From contig CAUWDA010000002.1 of NCBI GenBank assembly GCA_963557075.1, positions 53,350-117,349 of the forward strand: a stretch of DNA of 64,000 bases, in the 5' to 3' direction. This document shows, piece after piece, positions 41,984 to 50,390 of this stretch. The translations under genes and the position numbers were made by a program. Position 1 is the stretch's first letter; each line of letters opens with the position of its first letter. This stretch comes from Flavonifractor sp963557075 (lineage in GTDB: Bacteria; Bacillota; Clostridia; Oscillospirales; Oscillospiraceae). The notes under the pieces are model-generated. The model made no database searches and was not told the origin of the DNA. It worked only from the letters and a program-made list of their open reading frames with translations.

Positions 41984-43200
41984 AGATCGGACAATCCTTC
42001 CGCCTGGCCATCAAGAGCCTGCTGACCAGCAAGGTGCGGGCCCTGCTCACCATGCTGGGTATCATCATCGGCGTGGCGGCGGTCATCGTGATCGTCTCTC
42101 TGGGCAACGGTATGCAGCAGTATATGAACAGCCAGTTTGAACAGGTCGGCGTCAATATGATCCAGGTGGGGATCTACTCCTACGGCGGAAACCGGGAGGC
42201 CGGACCTGACGACTTCTATAAGCTGGCGGAGAAATATCCCCAGTATATCGACTCGGTGAGCCCCTACCTCAATGCCACGGCGGTGGTACGCCAGGGGGCG
42301 GAGGAGTACGAGCGCACCAAGGTGTACGGGGTCAGCGAGACCATGTACAACGACGAAAAGGGACAGACCGCCACCGGTGACCGGCTGGCAGAGGGCCGGT
42401 TCCTCAGCTATGTGGATGTGGAGCGCAACCAGAAGGTATGCGTCATCGGCAGTTACCTGAACCAGGCCATGTTCGGCGGCCAGGGCGTGGGCCGCTCTCT
42501 GACGGTGAGCGGCGTATCCTACACTGTGATCGGGACCCTCCATGAGAAGGCCGGTTCCACTGAGGGCAGCGGAGACGACCAGATCTACCTGCCCTACGGC
42601 CTGGTGGAGCAGCTCAACGCCGGCGGCATGGGGATGGAGTCCTATCTGGTCAGCAGCACCAGTAAGGATACGTCCGCCGCCGCCAAGGGCGTCATTGAGC
42701 GTATGCTGATGCGCATTTACGGGGACAGCAGCGACTATATCGTCATGACCTCCGCCGAGATGATGGACATGATGGACTCCATGCTGGGGGTGCTCATGAC
42801 CATCCTGGTGGTCATCGCCGCCATCTCTCTGGTGGTGGGCGGCATCGGCATCATGAACATCATGCTGGTCTCGGTCACCGAGCGCACCCGCGAGATCGGC
42901 ATCCGCAAATCCCTGGGGGCCAAAGGCCGGGACATCCGCAGCCAGTTTATCATCGAGGCGGGTACCACCTCTGCCATCGGCGGGGTGATCGGCATCGTCC
43001 TGGGCATCGTGATGGCCAACGTGTTTACGGCAGTGGTGGGGATAGTCATGCCGGAGGCCGAGGGCTTTTCCGCCATTCCCACCCCGGTGGGGATCCTGGT
43101 GTCCTTTGGCGTGTCGGTGGGCATAGGCATCCTCTTTGGCTACCTGCCCGCCAACAAGGCCGCGAAGCTCAACCCCATCGACGCCCTGCGCTATGACTGA
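41980..43200 (+). CDS. MacB-type FtsX-family ABC permease
   Basis: 406 residues. N-terminal helix (ALLTMLGIIIGVAAVIVIVSLG near residue 20), a large extracytoplasmic MacB_PCD domain (about 45-260), then three membrane helices near 275-400 with the FtsX motifs GGIGIMNIMLVSVTERTREIGIRKSLGAKGRDI and the C-terminal GYLPANKAAKLNPIDALRYD. GTG start overlapping the ATPase stop. Likely exports a peptide or drug, or acts as a mechanotransmitter; substrate unknown. Confidence 0.95.
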   Translation: MKIGQSFRLAIKSLLTSKVRALLTMLGIIIGVAAVIVIVSLGNGMQQYMNSQFEQVGVNMIQVGIYSYGGNREAGPDDFYKLAEKYPQYIDSVSPYLNATAVVRQGAEEYERTKVYGVSETMYNDEKGQTATGDRLAEGRFLSYVDVERNQKVCVIGSYLNQAMFGGQGVGRSLTVSGVSYTVIGTLHEKAGSTEGSGDDQIYLPYGLVEQLNAGGMGMESYLVSSTSKDTSAAAKGVIERMLMRIYGDSSDYIVMTSAEMMDMMDSMLGVLMTILVVIAAISLVVGGIGIMNIMLVSVTERTREIGIRKSLGAKGRDIRSQFIIEAGTTSAIGGVIGIVLGIVMANVFTAVVGIVMPEAEGFSAIPTPVGILVSFGVSVGIGILFGYLPANKAAKLNPIDALRYD

Positions 43201-43216
43201 GGAGACCACCTCCCTC

Positions 43217-43245
43217 TTGCCACCTGGCGGCGGGGGGTATATACT
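43217..43245 (+). promoter_or_regulatory. Sigma-A promoter of the SLH gene
   Basis: TTGCCA (43217-43222) and TATACT (43240-43245) are 17 bases apart, 42 bases before the SLH start codon. Confidence 0.65.
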
Positions 43246-43286
43246 GGACCATAGAAGTGTTCATTTCCGCGAGAAGGAGAAAAAAG

Positions 43287-45176
43287 ATGAAACATCGACT
43301 GTTATCCGGACTGCTGGCCGCAGGGCTGCTCCTGGGGCTGGCGCCTGCGGCGCTGGCGGCTCCGCCTGTGGAGGGGGAGGCCGCTCAGGTGCTGGCCGCC
43401 CTGGACATCATGGTGGGCGACGACAAGGGAGATCTGGGCCTGGAGCGCACCATCACCCGGGCGGAATTTACCAAAATGACAGTGGCCGCTTCTACCAGCC
43501 GGGACACGGTGGGGGACGCAGTGGCGGTCAAGCCCTATCCCGATGTGCCCCAGACCCATTGGGCGGCCCCCTATGTCAAGGCCGCCGTGGATCTGTCCCT
43601 GGTACAGGGCGACTTGTACGGCAGATTCAATCCCGACCAGAAGATCACGCTGGCCGAGGGGGTCACCATCCTGCTGCGTCTGCTGGGCTATACGGACAGC
43701 GACTTCACCGGACTCTGGCCCGCCGGCCAAATGGCCCAGTACCGGGCGCTGGATCTGGACGAGGGCGTGACCAGCGGCCAGAACGACAACATGACCCGGC
43801 GGGACGCCCTCTACCTCTTCTACAACCTGATGGTCACCAAGGATAAGAACGGCTCCTATTATCTGAACACTCTGGAGCCCACCCTGAACCTGGTCAACCC
43901 CGCCGGCGAGCTGGACCGGGTGGGGCTTATCAACTCCGCGATGGAGGGACCGGTGGTGGCCGACGCCGGCTGGCAGGGCAAGCTGCCCTTTGCCGCTGAA
44001 AGCGCCAAGGTCTACCGCAACGGCGGACTGTCCGACCTGGGCAGCGTCCAGATCCAGGACCTGGTCTACTGGTCGGAGTCCATGCGCACAGTCTGGGCCC
44101 ATTCCGACAAGGTGACCGGTACGCTGGAGGCCCTCAGTCCCTCCGCTGCCGCCCCCACATCTGTGACGGTGGCCGGCAAGACCTACAGCATTGAGACCAC
44201 TTCCGCCGCCTATGAGCTGTCCGACCTGGGCAGCTATGCCGTGGGGGACCGGGTGACTCTGCTGCTGGGCCGCAGCGGCGGCGTGGCAGCCCTGGGCGAG
44301 GCCCAGAGCGACAGCGCCCTCATCTACGGTATCATCACCAAGGTGGAGAACATCCCCTATGACGACGGCAATCACGACACCTACAATGCCCGCGCCGTCA
44401 CCATCGCGGCCACCGATGGCAATACCTACCGCTACCAGTGCGCGATCAAGACGCTGGAGGTAGGCGACATGGTCCGGGTGATCACCGGAGACGACGATGT
44501 GCAGGTGAAGCGGCTGAGTCCCACCAAGCTCACCGGCAAGGTGAATGCCGACGGCACCAAGCTGGGCAGCTACCCGCTGGCCGACGGCGTGGAGATCATC
44601 GACACCTATCAGGATCGCACCCCGCTGCGGGTCTATCCCAGCCGCCTGGCGGGGGTGGAGTTCACCGGCGATATGGTGCGCTACTATGCCCTCAATGCCG
44701 CCGGCGAGATCACCCACATGATCCTCAACGACGCCACCGGCGATCTGCACCAGTATGGCGTCATCACCGATGTGACAGAGGTGAGCACCGTGCTGCCCAC
44801 CGGCGGCTATCTGATCTCCTCCTCCTATACCTATGACCTGAAGGGGCAGGAGATGGTGTTTGCCTCCTCCGATACCATCTACAACCTCCACTCCGGCCCC
44901 TGCCAGATCAAAATGGAGGGCGATTCCACCGTGGAGCGTCTGTACAACCTGAAGGAGCGTCCTCTCTCCGCCCTCAGTGCCGGAGGCAACTTTGGCGTGG
45001 GGAGCGACGGCACCCAGTATGCCATCTCGGAGCATGTGGTGGTCTATGTGTACAAGGACAATTCCTACCAGGTCTCCAACCTGAACCGGGTGGCGGGGAA
45101 GGACTACACCTTCACCGGCTGGTACGATAAGAATGAGAAGGACGGCGGCTGCATCCGGGTCATCGTGGCCCGCTGA
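43287..45176 (+). CDS. S-layer homology (SLH) domain surface protein
   Basis: 629 residues with a clear signal peptide (KHRLLSGLLAAGLLLGLAPAALA). SLH-type repeats lie in residues 25-190 (AAQVLAALDIMVGDDKG...ITRAEFTKM; YPDVPQTHWAAPYVKAAVDLSLVQGDLYGRFNPDQKITLAEGVTILLRLLGY; RRDALYLFYNLM). They would anchor it to pyruvylated wall polymer. The rest (about 200-629) is a beta-rich repetitive region with no recognised enzyme motif. ATG at 43287 behind GAGAAGGAG; an in-frame start 30 bases earlier has no site. It has its own promoter and terminator. Confidence 0.9.
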   Translation: MKHRLLSGLLAAGLLLGLAPAALAAPPVEGEAAQVLAALDIMVGDDKGDLGLERTITRAEFTKMTVAASTSRDTVGDAVAVKPYPDVPQTHWAAPYVKAAVDLSLVQGDLYGRFNPDQKITLAEGVTILLRLLGYTDSDFTGLWPAGQMAQYRALDLDEGVTSGQNDNMTRRDALYLFYNLMVTKDKNGSYYLNTLEPTLNLVNPAGELDRVGLINSAMEGPVVADAGWQGKLPFAAESAKVYRNGGLSDLGSVQIQDLVYWSESMRTVWAHSDKVTGTLEALSPSAAAPTSVTVAGKTYSIETTSAAYELSDLGSYAVGDRVTLLLGRSGGVAALGEAQSDSALIYGIITKVENIPYDDGNHDTYNARAVTIAATDGNTYRYQCAIKTLEVGDMVRVITGDDDVQVKRLSPTKLTGKVNADGTKLGSYPLADGVEIIDTYQDRTPLRVYPSRLAGVEFTGDMVRYYALNAAGEITHMILNDATGDLHQYGVITDVTEVSTVLPTGGYLISSSYTYDLKGQEMVFASSDTIYNLHSGPCQIKMEGDSTVERLYNLKERPLSALSAGGNFGVGSDGTQYAISEHVVVYVYKDNSYQVSNLNRVAGKDYTFTGWYDKNEKDGGCIRVIVAR

Positions 45177-45190
45177 GCTTCTGCTGCCGT

Positions 45191-45229
45191 AAAAAAGGGG
45201 GTCCGGCGATGCTGCCGGGCCCCCTTTTT
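45191..45229 (+). terminator. Intrinsic terminator of the SLH gene
   Basis: The stem AAAAAGGGGG-(T)-CCGGC/GCCGG-G-CCCCCTTTTT with loop GATGCT lies 14 bases after the stop codon. Confidence 0.9.
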
Positions 45230-45256
45230 GCAAATATTTCCCCATTGTGGTATAAG
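45228..45256 (+). promoter_or_regulatory. Sigma-A-like promoter of the M23 peptidase gene
   Basis: TTGCAA (45228-45233) and TATAAG (45251-45256) are 17 bases apart, overlapping the end of the preceding terminator. A sporulation sigma factor could be used instead; no clear sigma-F or sigma-G element was identified. Confidence 0.55.
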
Positions 45257-45301
45257 GCCTGCCCGGGCTGTCCAAACTAAGGCTCGGAGGTGCTGAAGAG
45301 T

Positions 45302-46027
45302 ATGAAAAAATCGTTATATCACCGGTTCAGTGACTTTATTGAGGGGAGAGGGTTCTACATCATCCTGGCTCTCTGCATCGCGGCTGTGGGGATCTCGGGG
45401 TGGTTCCTCTACACCTCGGTGACCAGGGGGCAGGAGGAGCGCCCTGTGGGCGGAACGGCCAGCATCACGGTGACGCCCGCCCCGTCGGCAGCCGTTCGGC
45501 CCCAGAAGCCCGCTCTGCCGGTAACGCCCCGGCCCACGGCGGCGGCCAGACCGGCCCAGACGGCCGCACCGACTCCGGCGGCCACCCCCAAGCCCGCGGC
45601 CGCGCCTCAGAGCGCGCCCACGTCCCTGGCCTGGCCGGTGCGGGGCGAGGTGCTGACCGGGTATACCGTGGAAGCGCTGGCCTATGATGTGACCATGGGG
45701 GATTGGCGCACCCACGCCGGGATCGACATCGCCGCTGCGGCCGGAACGGAGGTGCGGGCCCCGGCCTCCGGCGTGGTCCTGGACGTGATCCAGGACGTGA
45801 TGATGGGTACCACAGTGGTGCTGGACCACGGCGGCGGCCTGACCACCGCCTGCTCCAACCTGGCGGCCATTCCTACCGTGGAGGTGGGGGACAGCGTCAG
45901 TGTGGGGGCGGTGATCGGCTCGGTGGGGAGCACCGCCATTGCGGAGAGCGCCCTGCCCAGCCACCTTCACTTCACTGTGGAGCGGGCGGGGGCCAGCGTG
46001 GATCCCATGGAACTGCTGAATCAGTGA
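45302..46027 (+). CDS. SpoIIQ-like M23/LytM-domain membrane protein
   Basis: 241 residues. Short cytoplasmic tail, one membrane helix (about residues 20-40), a Pro/Ala linker (50-108) and a C-terminal LytM fold (110-240). Both zinc motifs of active M23 peptidases are visible: HAGIDI (HxxxD) near residue 139 and HLHF (HxH) near 222. Architecture and size match SpoIIQ, the forespore protein that zips to SpoIIIAH during engulfment. A vegetative endopeptidase role is the alternative. The ATG at 45302 lies 11 bases after CGGAGG. Confidence 0.85.
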   Translation: MKKSLYHRFSDFIEGRGFYIILALCIAAVGISGWFLYTSVTRGQEERPVGGTASITVTPAPSAAVRPQKPALPVTPRPTAAARPAQTAAPTPAATPKPAAAPQSAPTSLAWPVRGEVLTGYTVEALAYDVTMGDWRTHAGIDIAAAAGTEVRAPASGVVLDVIQDVMMGTTVVLDHGGGLTTACSNLAAIPTVEVGDSVSVGAVIGSVGSTAIAESALPSHLHFTVERAGASVDPMELLNQ

Positions 46028-46033
46028 ATACGA

Positions 46034-46072
46034 AAAGGGCGTGTTGCAGGATGCTGCAACACGCCCTTTTTG
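46034..46072. terminator. Bidirectional terminator
   Basis: AAAAGGGCGTGTTGCAG and its complement CTGCAACACGCCCTTTTT flank a 3-base loop between convergent genes. A-tract and T-tract allow use by both the M23 gene and the minus-strand symporter gene. Confidence 0.92.
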
Positions 46073-46081
46073 TATCCTGTA

Positions 46082-47446
46082 TTACCGCCGCAGCTCATCG
46101 CCTCCGCGGCTGATCTTGACCACCAGGGAGCTGAGGGCCAGCAGGCCGATCAGGTTGGGCAGGACCATCAGTCCGTTGAACAGGTCGGACAGGGACCAGA
46201 CCAGATCCACCTTCTGAACCGAGCCGATGACGATAAAGACTACGACAATAAGGGCGTACACCTTGACGGCGCCCTTGCCGAAGAGGGCCTTTACGTTGAG
46301 TTCGCCGAAGAAGTACCAGCCGATGATGGTGGAGAAGGCGAAGAACAGCATACACACGGCCACAAAAATGTTGCCGAAGGAGCCGAAGGCGCTGTTGAAG
46401 GCGGCCTGGGCCAGGGCGGTCCCCTGGAGGGCTCCGTTTACCGGCTGGAGCATCCCGGAGGTGAGGATGACCAGCGCCGTCAGAGTGAGCACCACAAAGG
46501 TGTCGATAAAGACGCCCATCATGGCGATGACGCCCTGATCCTGGGGCTTTTCCACCTTAGCCATGGCGTGGGCGTGGGGGGTGGAGCCCATGCCGGCCTC
46601 ATTGGAGAAGAGACCCCGGGCCACGCCGTACCGCATGGCCTCCCGCATGGTCAGGCCCAGGGCGCCGCCCAGAATGGCCTTGGGGTCGAAGGCGCACACG
46701 AAGATAGAGCGCAGGGCCTCGAGCAGGGCGCTGTGATTGATGCACAGGATGGCGACGCAGCCCACGATGTAAAACACCGCCATCACGGGGACGATCTTCT
46801 CCGTGAAGGAGGCGATGCGCCGCACGCCGCCCAGGAAGATGAAGGCGGCGAGGACAGCCACCACAACGCCCACCGCCAGCTTGGGCACGCCGAAGGCGGT
46901 GTGGAAGGCGTCACTGATGGAGTTGGACTGAACCATGTTGCCCATGAAGCCCAGAGCCAGAATGATGGCCACAGCAAAGAATCCGGACAGGAATTTGCCG
47001 AATTTGCCCCGGAAGGCGGCCCGGATATAATAGATGGGGCCGCCGGTGACCTGGCCGTCACTGTCCACGGTGCGGAAGTTCTGGGCCAGCAGCGCCTCAG
47101 AGTAGATGGTGGCCATGCCGAAGAAGGCGGACAGCCACATCCAGAAAATGGCGCCGGGGCCGCCGGAGTAGAGGGCGGTGGCGCAGCCGGTGATGTTGCC
47201 GGTTCCCACCTGGGCGGCGATGGCGGTGGTCAGGGCCTGAAAGGAGGACATGCCGTCCTTGCCTGCCCGGGCCCCTTTCAGGGAGATGTTGCCGAAGAGC
47301 CTGCGCATCCCATCGCCGAACTTACGAAGCTGCACAAATCCCAGCCGCACCGTAAAGTAGACGCCGGTGGCTACCAGAAGAAACAGCAGTACATAGTCCC
47401 ACAGGACGCCGTTGACGGCCTTTACCAATCCTTCGATCCATTCCAT
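46082..47446 (-). CDS. Alanine/glycine:cation symporter (AGCS family)
   Basis: 454 residues with about 10-11 membrane helices. AGCS signatures are visible: the IAAQVGTGNITGCATALYSGGPGAIFWMW segment near residue 85, LFSNEAGMGSTPHAHA near 285 and FFAFSTIIGWYFFGE near 380. It imports glycine or alanine with Na+ or H+. The start is the ATG at 47446 behind AGAGGAG; in-frame upstream codons have no site. A tandem glycine riboswitch in its leader shows glycine is the physiological substrate or signal. Confidence 0.96.
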   Translation of the reverse strand: MEWIEGLVKAVNGVLWDYVLLFLLVATGVYFTVRLGFVQLRKFGDGMRRLFGNISLKGARAGKDGMSSFQALTTAIAAQVGTGNITGCATALYSGGPGAIFWMWLSAFFGMATIYSEALLAQNFRTVDSDGQVTGGPIYYIRAAFRGKFGKFLSGFFAVAIILALGFMGNMVQSNSISDAFHTAFGVPKLAVGVVVAVLAAFIFLGGVRRIASFTEKIVPVMAVFYIVGCVAILCINHSALLEALRSIFVCAFDPKAILGGALGLTMREAMRYGVARGLFSNEAGMGSTPHAHAMAKVEKPQDQGVIAMMGVFIDTFVVLTLTALVILTSGMLQPVNGALQGTALAQAAFNSAFGSFGNIFVAVCMLFFAFSTIIGWYFFGELNVKALFGKGAVKVYALIVVVFIVIGSVQKVDLVWSLSDLFNGLMVLPNLIGLLALSSLVVKISRGGDELRR

Positions 47447-47488
47447 GTCGTTCTCTCCTCTTTCTGTTCCGGTCACGGCAAAGAAAGG

Positions 47489-47519
47489 GGCCAAACCGCA
47501 TATCTAATGCGGTTTGGCC
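47489..47519 (-). terminator. Leader terminator (riboswitch expression platform)
   Basis: On the minus strand GGCCAAACCGCAT/ATGCGGTTTGGCC with a 5-base loop is followed by CCTTTCTTT. It sits between the second glycine aptamer and the symporter start, as expected for transcriptional control. Confidence 0.8.
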
Positions 47520-47567
47520 CTGAAATACAACAGAAAGACACCCGGCCCCTGCCGGATGTCGCTGTGA

Positions 47568-47745
47568 TCCACTCTGTCCTTTTGCCTGAGAGATTCGTGC
47601 GTTTAAGCGCACGTTGCACCTTCGGCATCCCCGCTGGGGGGACTTCTCCAGAGCCACATCCATCCACAGTCCTCATTTCCCGGGGGAAACACCTGAGAGT
47701 TTTGCTCCTTCGGCAAGCCTGACGGCTTTTTCCTGTGGACTTCCC
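47568..47745 (-). ncRNA. Tandem glycine riboswitch
   Basis: Reading the minus strand, two aptamers occur in series. Aptamer 1 has GCCGAAGGAGCAA and ACTCTCAGGT, ending in GGACTG. Aptamer 2 has CTGGAGAAG, GCCGAAGGTGCAA and ATCTCTCAGGCAAAAGGACAGAG. These are the conserved glycine-aptamer blocks in the usual two-aptamer order. Position between a promoter at 47820 and a terminator hairpin at 47519 indicates it controls the AGCS symporter gene. Confidence 0.96.
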
Positions 47746-47791
47746 TTGTCGCTATACGGCGGACGAATGTCCGTCCGATTTGATAGGCAGA

Positions 47792-47820
47792 ACTATAACA
47801 CGGCGCTTCCCACTTGTCAA
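47792..47820 (-). promoter_or_regulatory. Sigma-A promoter of the glycine riboswitch/symporter
   Basis: On the minus strand TTGACA (47820-47815) and TATAGT (47797-47792) are 17 bases apart, about 45 bases before the first aptamer. Confidence 0.85.
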
Positions 47821-47922
47821 GCCTTACCGGGAAGAAATGTGAAAATAAAAATAGGAAAGGGGGTCACGGAAGGGATGGCCCTCTCCATGCTGTGCCCATA
47901 AAAAAGATGCAGACCCAGTCGG

Positions 47923-48046
47923 GGCTCCACAGGGCAGGGCGGCGCATTTGCGCCGTACAAGCGTTCTGCCGCAGGCAAAACCTTGGCGCAGGGGCAATTC
48001 ACAATTCACTTGCCCCGAGCATTTTTGATCACCGAAGGGTGGAGCC
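47923..48046 (+). repeat. Hairpin element copy with terminal inverted repeats
   Basis: A 124 bp copy of the dispersed element is bounded by perfect 8-base inverted ends GGCTCCAC (47923) and GTGGAGCC (48039). Inside are GGCGCatttGCGCC, the core CAAGc-GTTCTGCC-gca-GGCAAAAC-CTTG and GGGGCAA/TTGCCCC around a loop with TTCAC twice. A further stem GCCGCC-ctct-GGCGGC overlaps and extends past the right end. No duplicated gene tail was found here. It marks the border between GC-rich chromosome and AT-richer accessory DNA. Confidence 0.85.
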
Positions 48047-48070
48047 GCCCTCTGGCGGCGGAACCAAAAA

Positions 48071-48110
48071 AAGAAAGACATCTGCTGAAAGCAGATGTCT
48101 TTCTTTTTTG
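48071..48110. terminator. Bidirectional hairpin terminator
   Basis: AAGAAAGACATCTGCT-gaa-AGCAGATGTCTTTCTT is a 16 bp perfect stem followed by TTTTTG on the plus strand and A-rich on the left. It can end the minus-strand E2-E1-JAB operon. The ~130 bases between it and the stop codon at 48244 hold nothing recognisable. Confidence 0.85.
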
Positions 48111-48243
48111 TCTTTTGTTGCCAAAAAAGATGTAAACTTGTAGATGTTGCACCACAATGGGTTTCAAAGATTATACGGGGTGCAGATGGAGCAGCCCAGA
48201 AAAACAGCTCTAAATGTCTCCGCGAATTCGGTTATCAGTCCGA

Positions 48244-50388
48244 TCATTCGTCTATATAGATGCTAAATCTATTGGTGCCGAGAATCATCATACAACCTGG
48301 AAGGCAATTTTCACGATTATAGTCGACAATTGCTTTGTGCAACTTTACATCATCCTTACTTCTTTGAGTATTGGCACTGGGGTGGGAGTGCCACTCGCCA
48401 ATGTAAGTAAGATTATCCAAAGTAGTCTCATAAATATATTTAAGACGCTCGGGCAGATTGACGCAGCCTCTGATAAAAGAAGTTGGGGAGGAGATGCTAT
48501 CCTCTGGTGCTCTCACTTGGGAAACAACATAAATGCGCTTTCTTGAAATATCATACGCTCCAATAAGGACACCACCAGTTTCGTTAGGTAAGGCTTTTTC
48601 TCGATCGGCCTGCATTTCGCCAAGCAACGATAGTGACAACTCTACTTTCCAACCATCATATTCGCATGTAATCCATTTGTCTGCCATGAAAGACTCTTTT
48701 TCTACAGAATCAGTGGCGTGGGTCCATATAATTATTTCCCCATCAGCATTGTTTGTGTGCAATTTTATTGCTTTGCAACATAATGCCGCGCTTAGAGAAA
48801 TATTATCCTGTGATATTCGGCTTGAAATACTGCGGCACGTCCCGGAGTATATCATGGTTTCCGGTAATGACATGTGATCTGAATATTTTTCATCCTTTAG
48901 CAGTTCCCGATAATACTGCATTTCCAGCAGATCCAACCGGGCCGACCTATCGGAGCCTTCAATCAGCATGATTGTTGCTGTTCCTTGCGGATTCAAGAAA
49001 CAAGAAATTCTTCGGGCATCGGATTGAACATCCAGTGCAAGATGGCGTTCAACGGCAATGGACGCCGATGCATCCAATATGATATCTGATTGGCCAAATG
49101 CCATGCTTACAGAGTTGTCTTTGCCAAAAACATCTGATGCAATAGCAACGAGGTCAGAATCAGATTGGATGTGGTTCGCAACTTTTTCCAATGACTTTAC
49201 TTTTGAATAGCCGATATCGTTGCTTGTTAACACGTGCCGGGCGATATTATGAGGCCAGAAATAATCATGATCAATAATTGTCCATTTACCATACCCGGAC
49301 CGCAAACAATTGTTGAGGATATGCGATCCAATTGCCCCCGCGCCAACAAGCGAAAAATGTTTTTCTCCGTCAGCTTCATCAACTAGGTTGGCACACCTGC
49401 ATTTGCGCTTTGATTGTGTCAGGTGAACATTAAACGGAGTAATGGCAATATTGGCACCATTTCCACCCGGATGTTTACTGACTTCTATTTTACTTCCGTT
49501 TAAGCAAAATCCATAATCAGTCAGTATATCTTTTAAGGAATTGTCAATAACAAAAGACCTCAAATCAAAGGTTTCAATCTCAGCCTCTTTGATCCGTTGT
49601 TTGGGAATAGCAATGTTTATCAAGACTTTACAAGCAAGCAGTGTGTTCCTCTCTTGCCTAAAATATCTATAATAAATTTGCGGATGTTGTACGATAGAAA
49701 AAAGATCTGTCAACCAAGCTCGAATTGTATCACGGTTTTTGAATGAATGGAGCAACTCAAACATTGTTTGGGGCATATTATGTATCAAGTTTGAAAAATC
49801 CGGAGGGACATATAGAGAAAATACCGCGAAGTAATTCCCATCACCGGATTGATACATCAGCTTTCCAAATTCACGCTCCTCTACAATGTACTTGTCAAAA
49901 TAAGGTTTCCCCAACTGTCCGTTCCAAACAATGACGTTATTTGCATACGGGAAAAATGGCTCTAGCGGTTGGTCCGGACGATGAAGCTGATTCATGGAGG
50001 TTTTTCGGAACCAGTTTTCAATGCACGTCAACAAGAAACGCCCATTCAGCTTATGCCGTATTTCATGATAACCCAAATCTGAGTAACACAAAGATTTCCG
50101 GACGTTATCCTCATGGACATTTAGGTGGGGAACGATCGGGAAATCATCCCTAACAGTGACAATAGGAAGGGGCTCTGCATTACTGATATAGATTGTTATC
50201 GGTTCGATATTCCGAACAGGGATCAATCGATGCTGGGGCAAACCAACCACTTCAAAATCAAGTTCGAGTTCATCGCATCGGGAATCCGTATCGTCATGAC
50301 TTCTTATGGCGTTTAGAGAAGCGCGAAAACGCTCGTGTTCTTCCACGAGCGTCTTCACCTCCATTGTCAGATTGAAAAAGTCTCCCAT
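48244..50388 (-). CDS. E2-E1-JAB fusion protein (ubiquitin-like conjugation and deconjugation in one chain)
   Basis: 714 residues with three modules. Residues ~45-150 are E2 (UBC)-like: PHLN (His 88) precedes the probable E2 Cys 101 in KSLCYSD, and LHRPDQPLEPFF follows, as in CBASS-type E2 domains. Residues ~340-560 are an E1/ThiF adenylation domain: VGAGAIGSH, IIDHDYFWPHNIARH, and a candidate E1 Cys 518 in YSGTCRS. Residues ~585-714 are a JAB/JAMM isopeptidase: Glu 603 and HSHP-x6-S-x2-D (His 667, His 669, Asp 680). All catalytic residues look intact. Type II CBASS splits these as Cap2 plus Cap3; here they are one protein. Start ATG with CAGGGGG; 2 bases after the MBL gene. Confidence 0.88.
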   Translation of the reverse strand: MGDFFNLTMEVKTLVEEHERFRASLNAIRSHDDTDSRCDELELDFEVVGLPQHRLIPVRNIEPITIYISNAEPLPIVTVRDDFPIVPHLNVHEDNVRKSLCYSDLGYHEIRHKLNGRFLLTCIENWFRKTSMNQLHRPDQPLEPFFPYANNVIVWNGQLGKPYFDKYIVEEREFGKLMYQSGDGNYFAVFSLYVPPDFSNLIHNMPQTMFELLHSFKNRDTIRAWLTDLFSIVQHPQIYYRYFRQERNTLLACKVLINIAIPKQRIKEAEIETFDLRSFVIDNSLKDILTDYGFCLNGSKIEVSKHPGGNGANIAITPFNVHLTQSKRKCRCANLVDEADGEKHFSLVGAGAIGSHILNNCLRSGYGKWTIIDHDYFWPHNIARHVLTSNDIGYSKVKSLEKVANHIQSDSDLVAIASDVFGKDNSVSMAFGQSDIILDASASIAVERHLALDVQSDARRISCFLNPQGTATIMLIEGSDRSARLDLLEMQYYRELLKDEKYSDHMSLPETMIYSGTCRSISSRISQDNISLSAALCCKAIKLHTNNADGEIIIWTHATDSVEKESFMADKWITCEYDGWKVELSLSLLGEMQADREKALPNETGGVLIGAYDISRKRIYVVSQVRAPEDSISSPTSFIRGCVNLPERLKYIYETTLDNLTYIGEWHSHPSANTQRSKDDVKLHKAIVDYNRENCLPGCMMILGTNRFSIYIDE

Positions 50389-50390
50389 TG

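Noticed and set aside
46070..47722. A 550-codon plus-strand frame opposite the AGCS symporter
   Set aside because: The minus strand encodes a clear symporter with a riboswitch. The opposite frame is an artefact of codon bias in GC-rich DNA.
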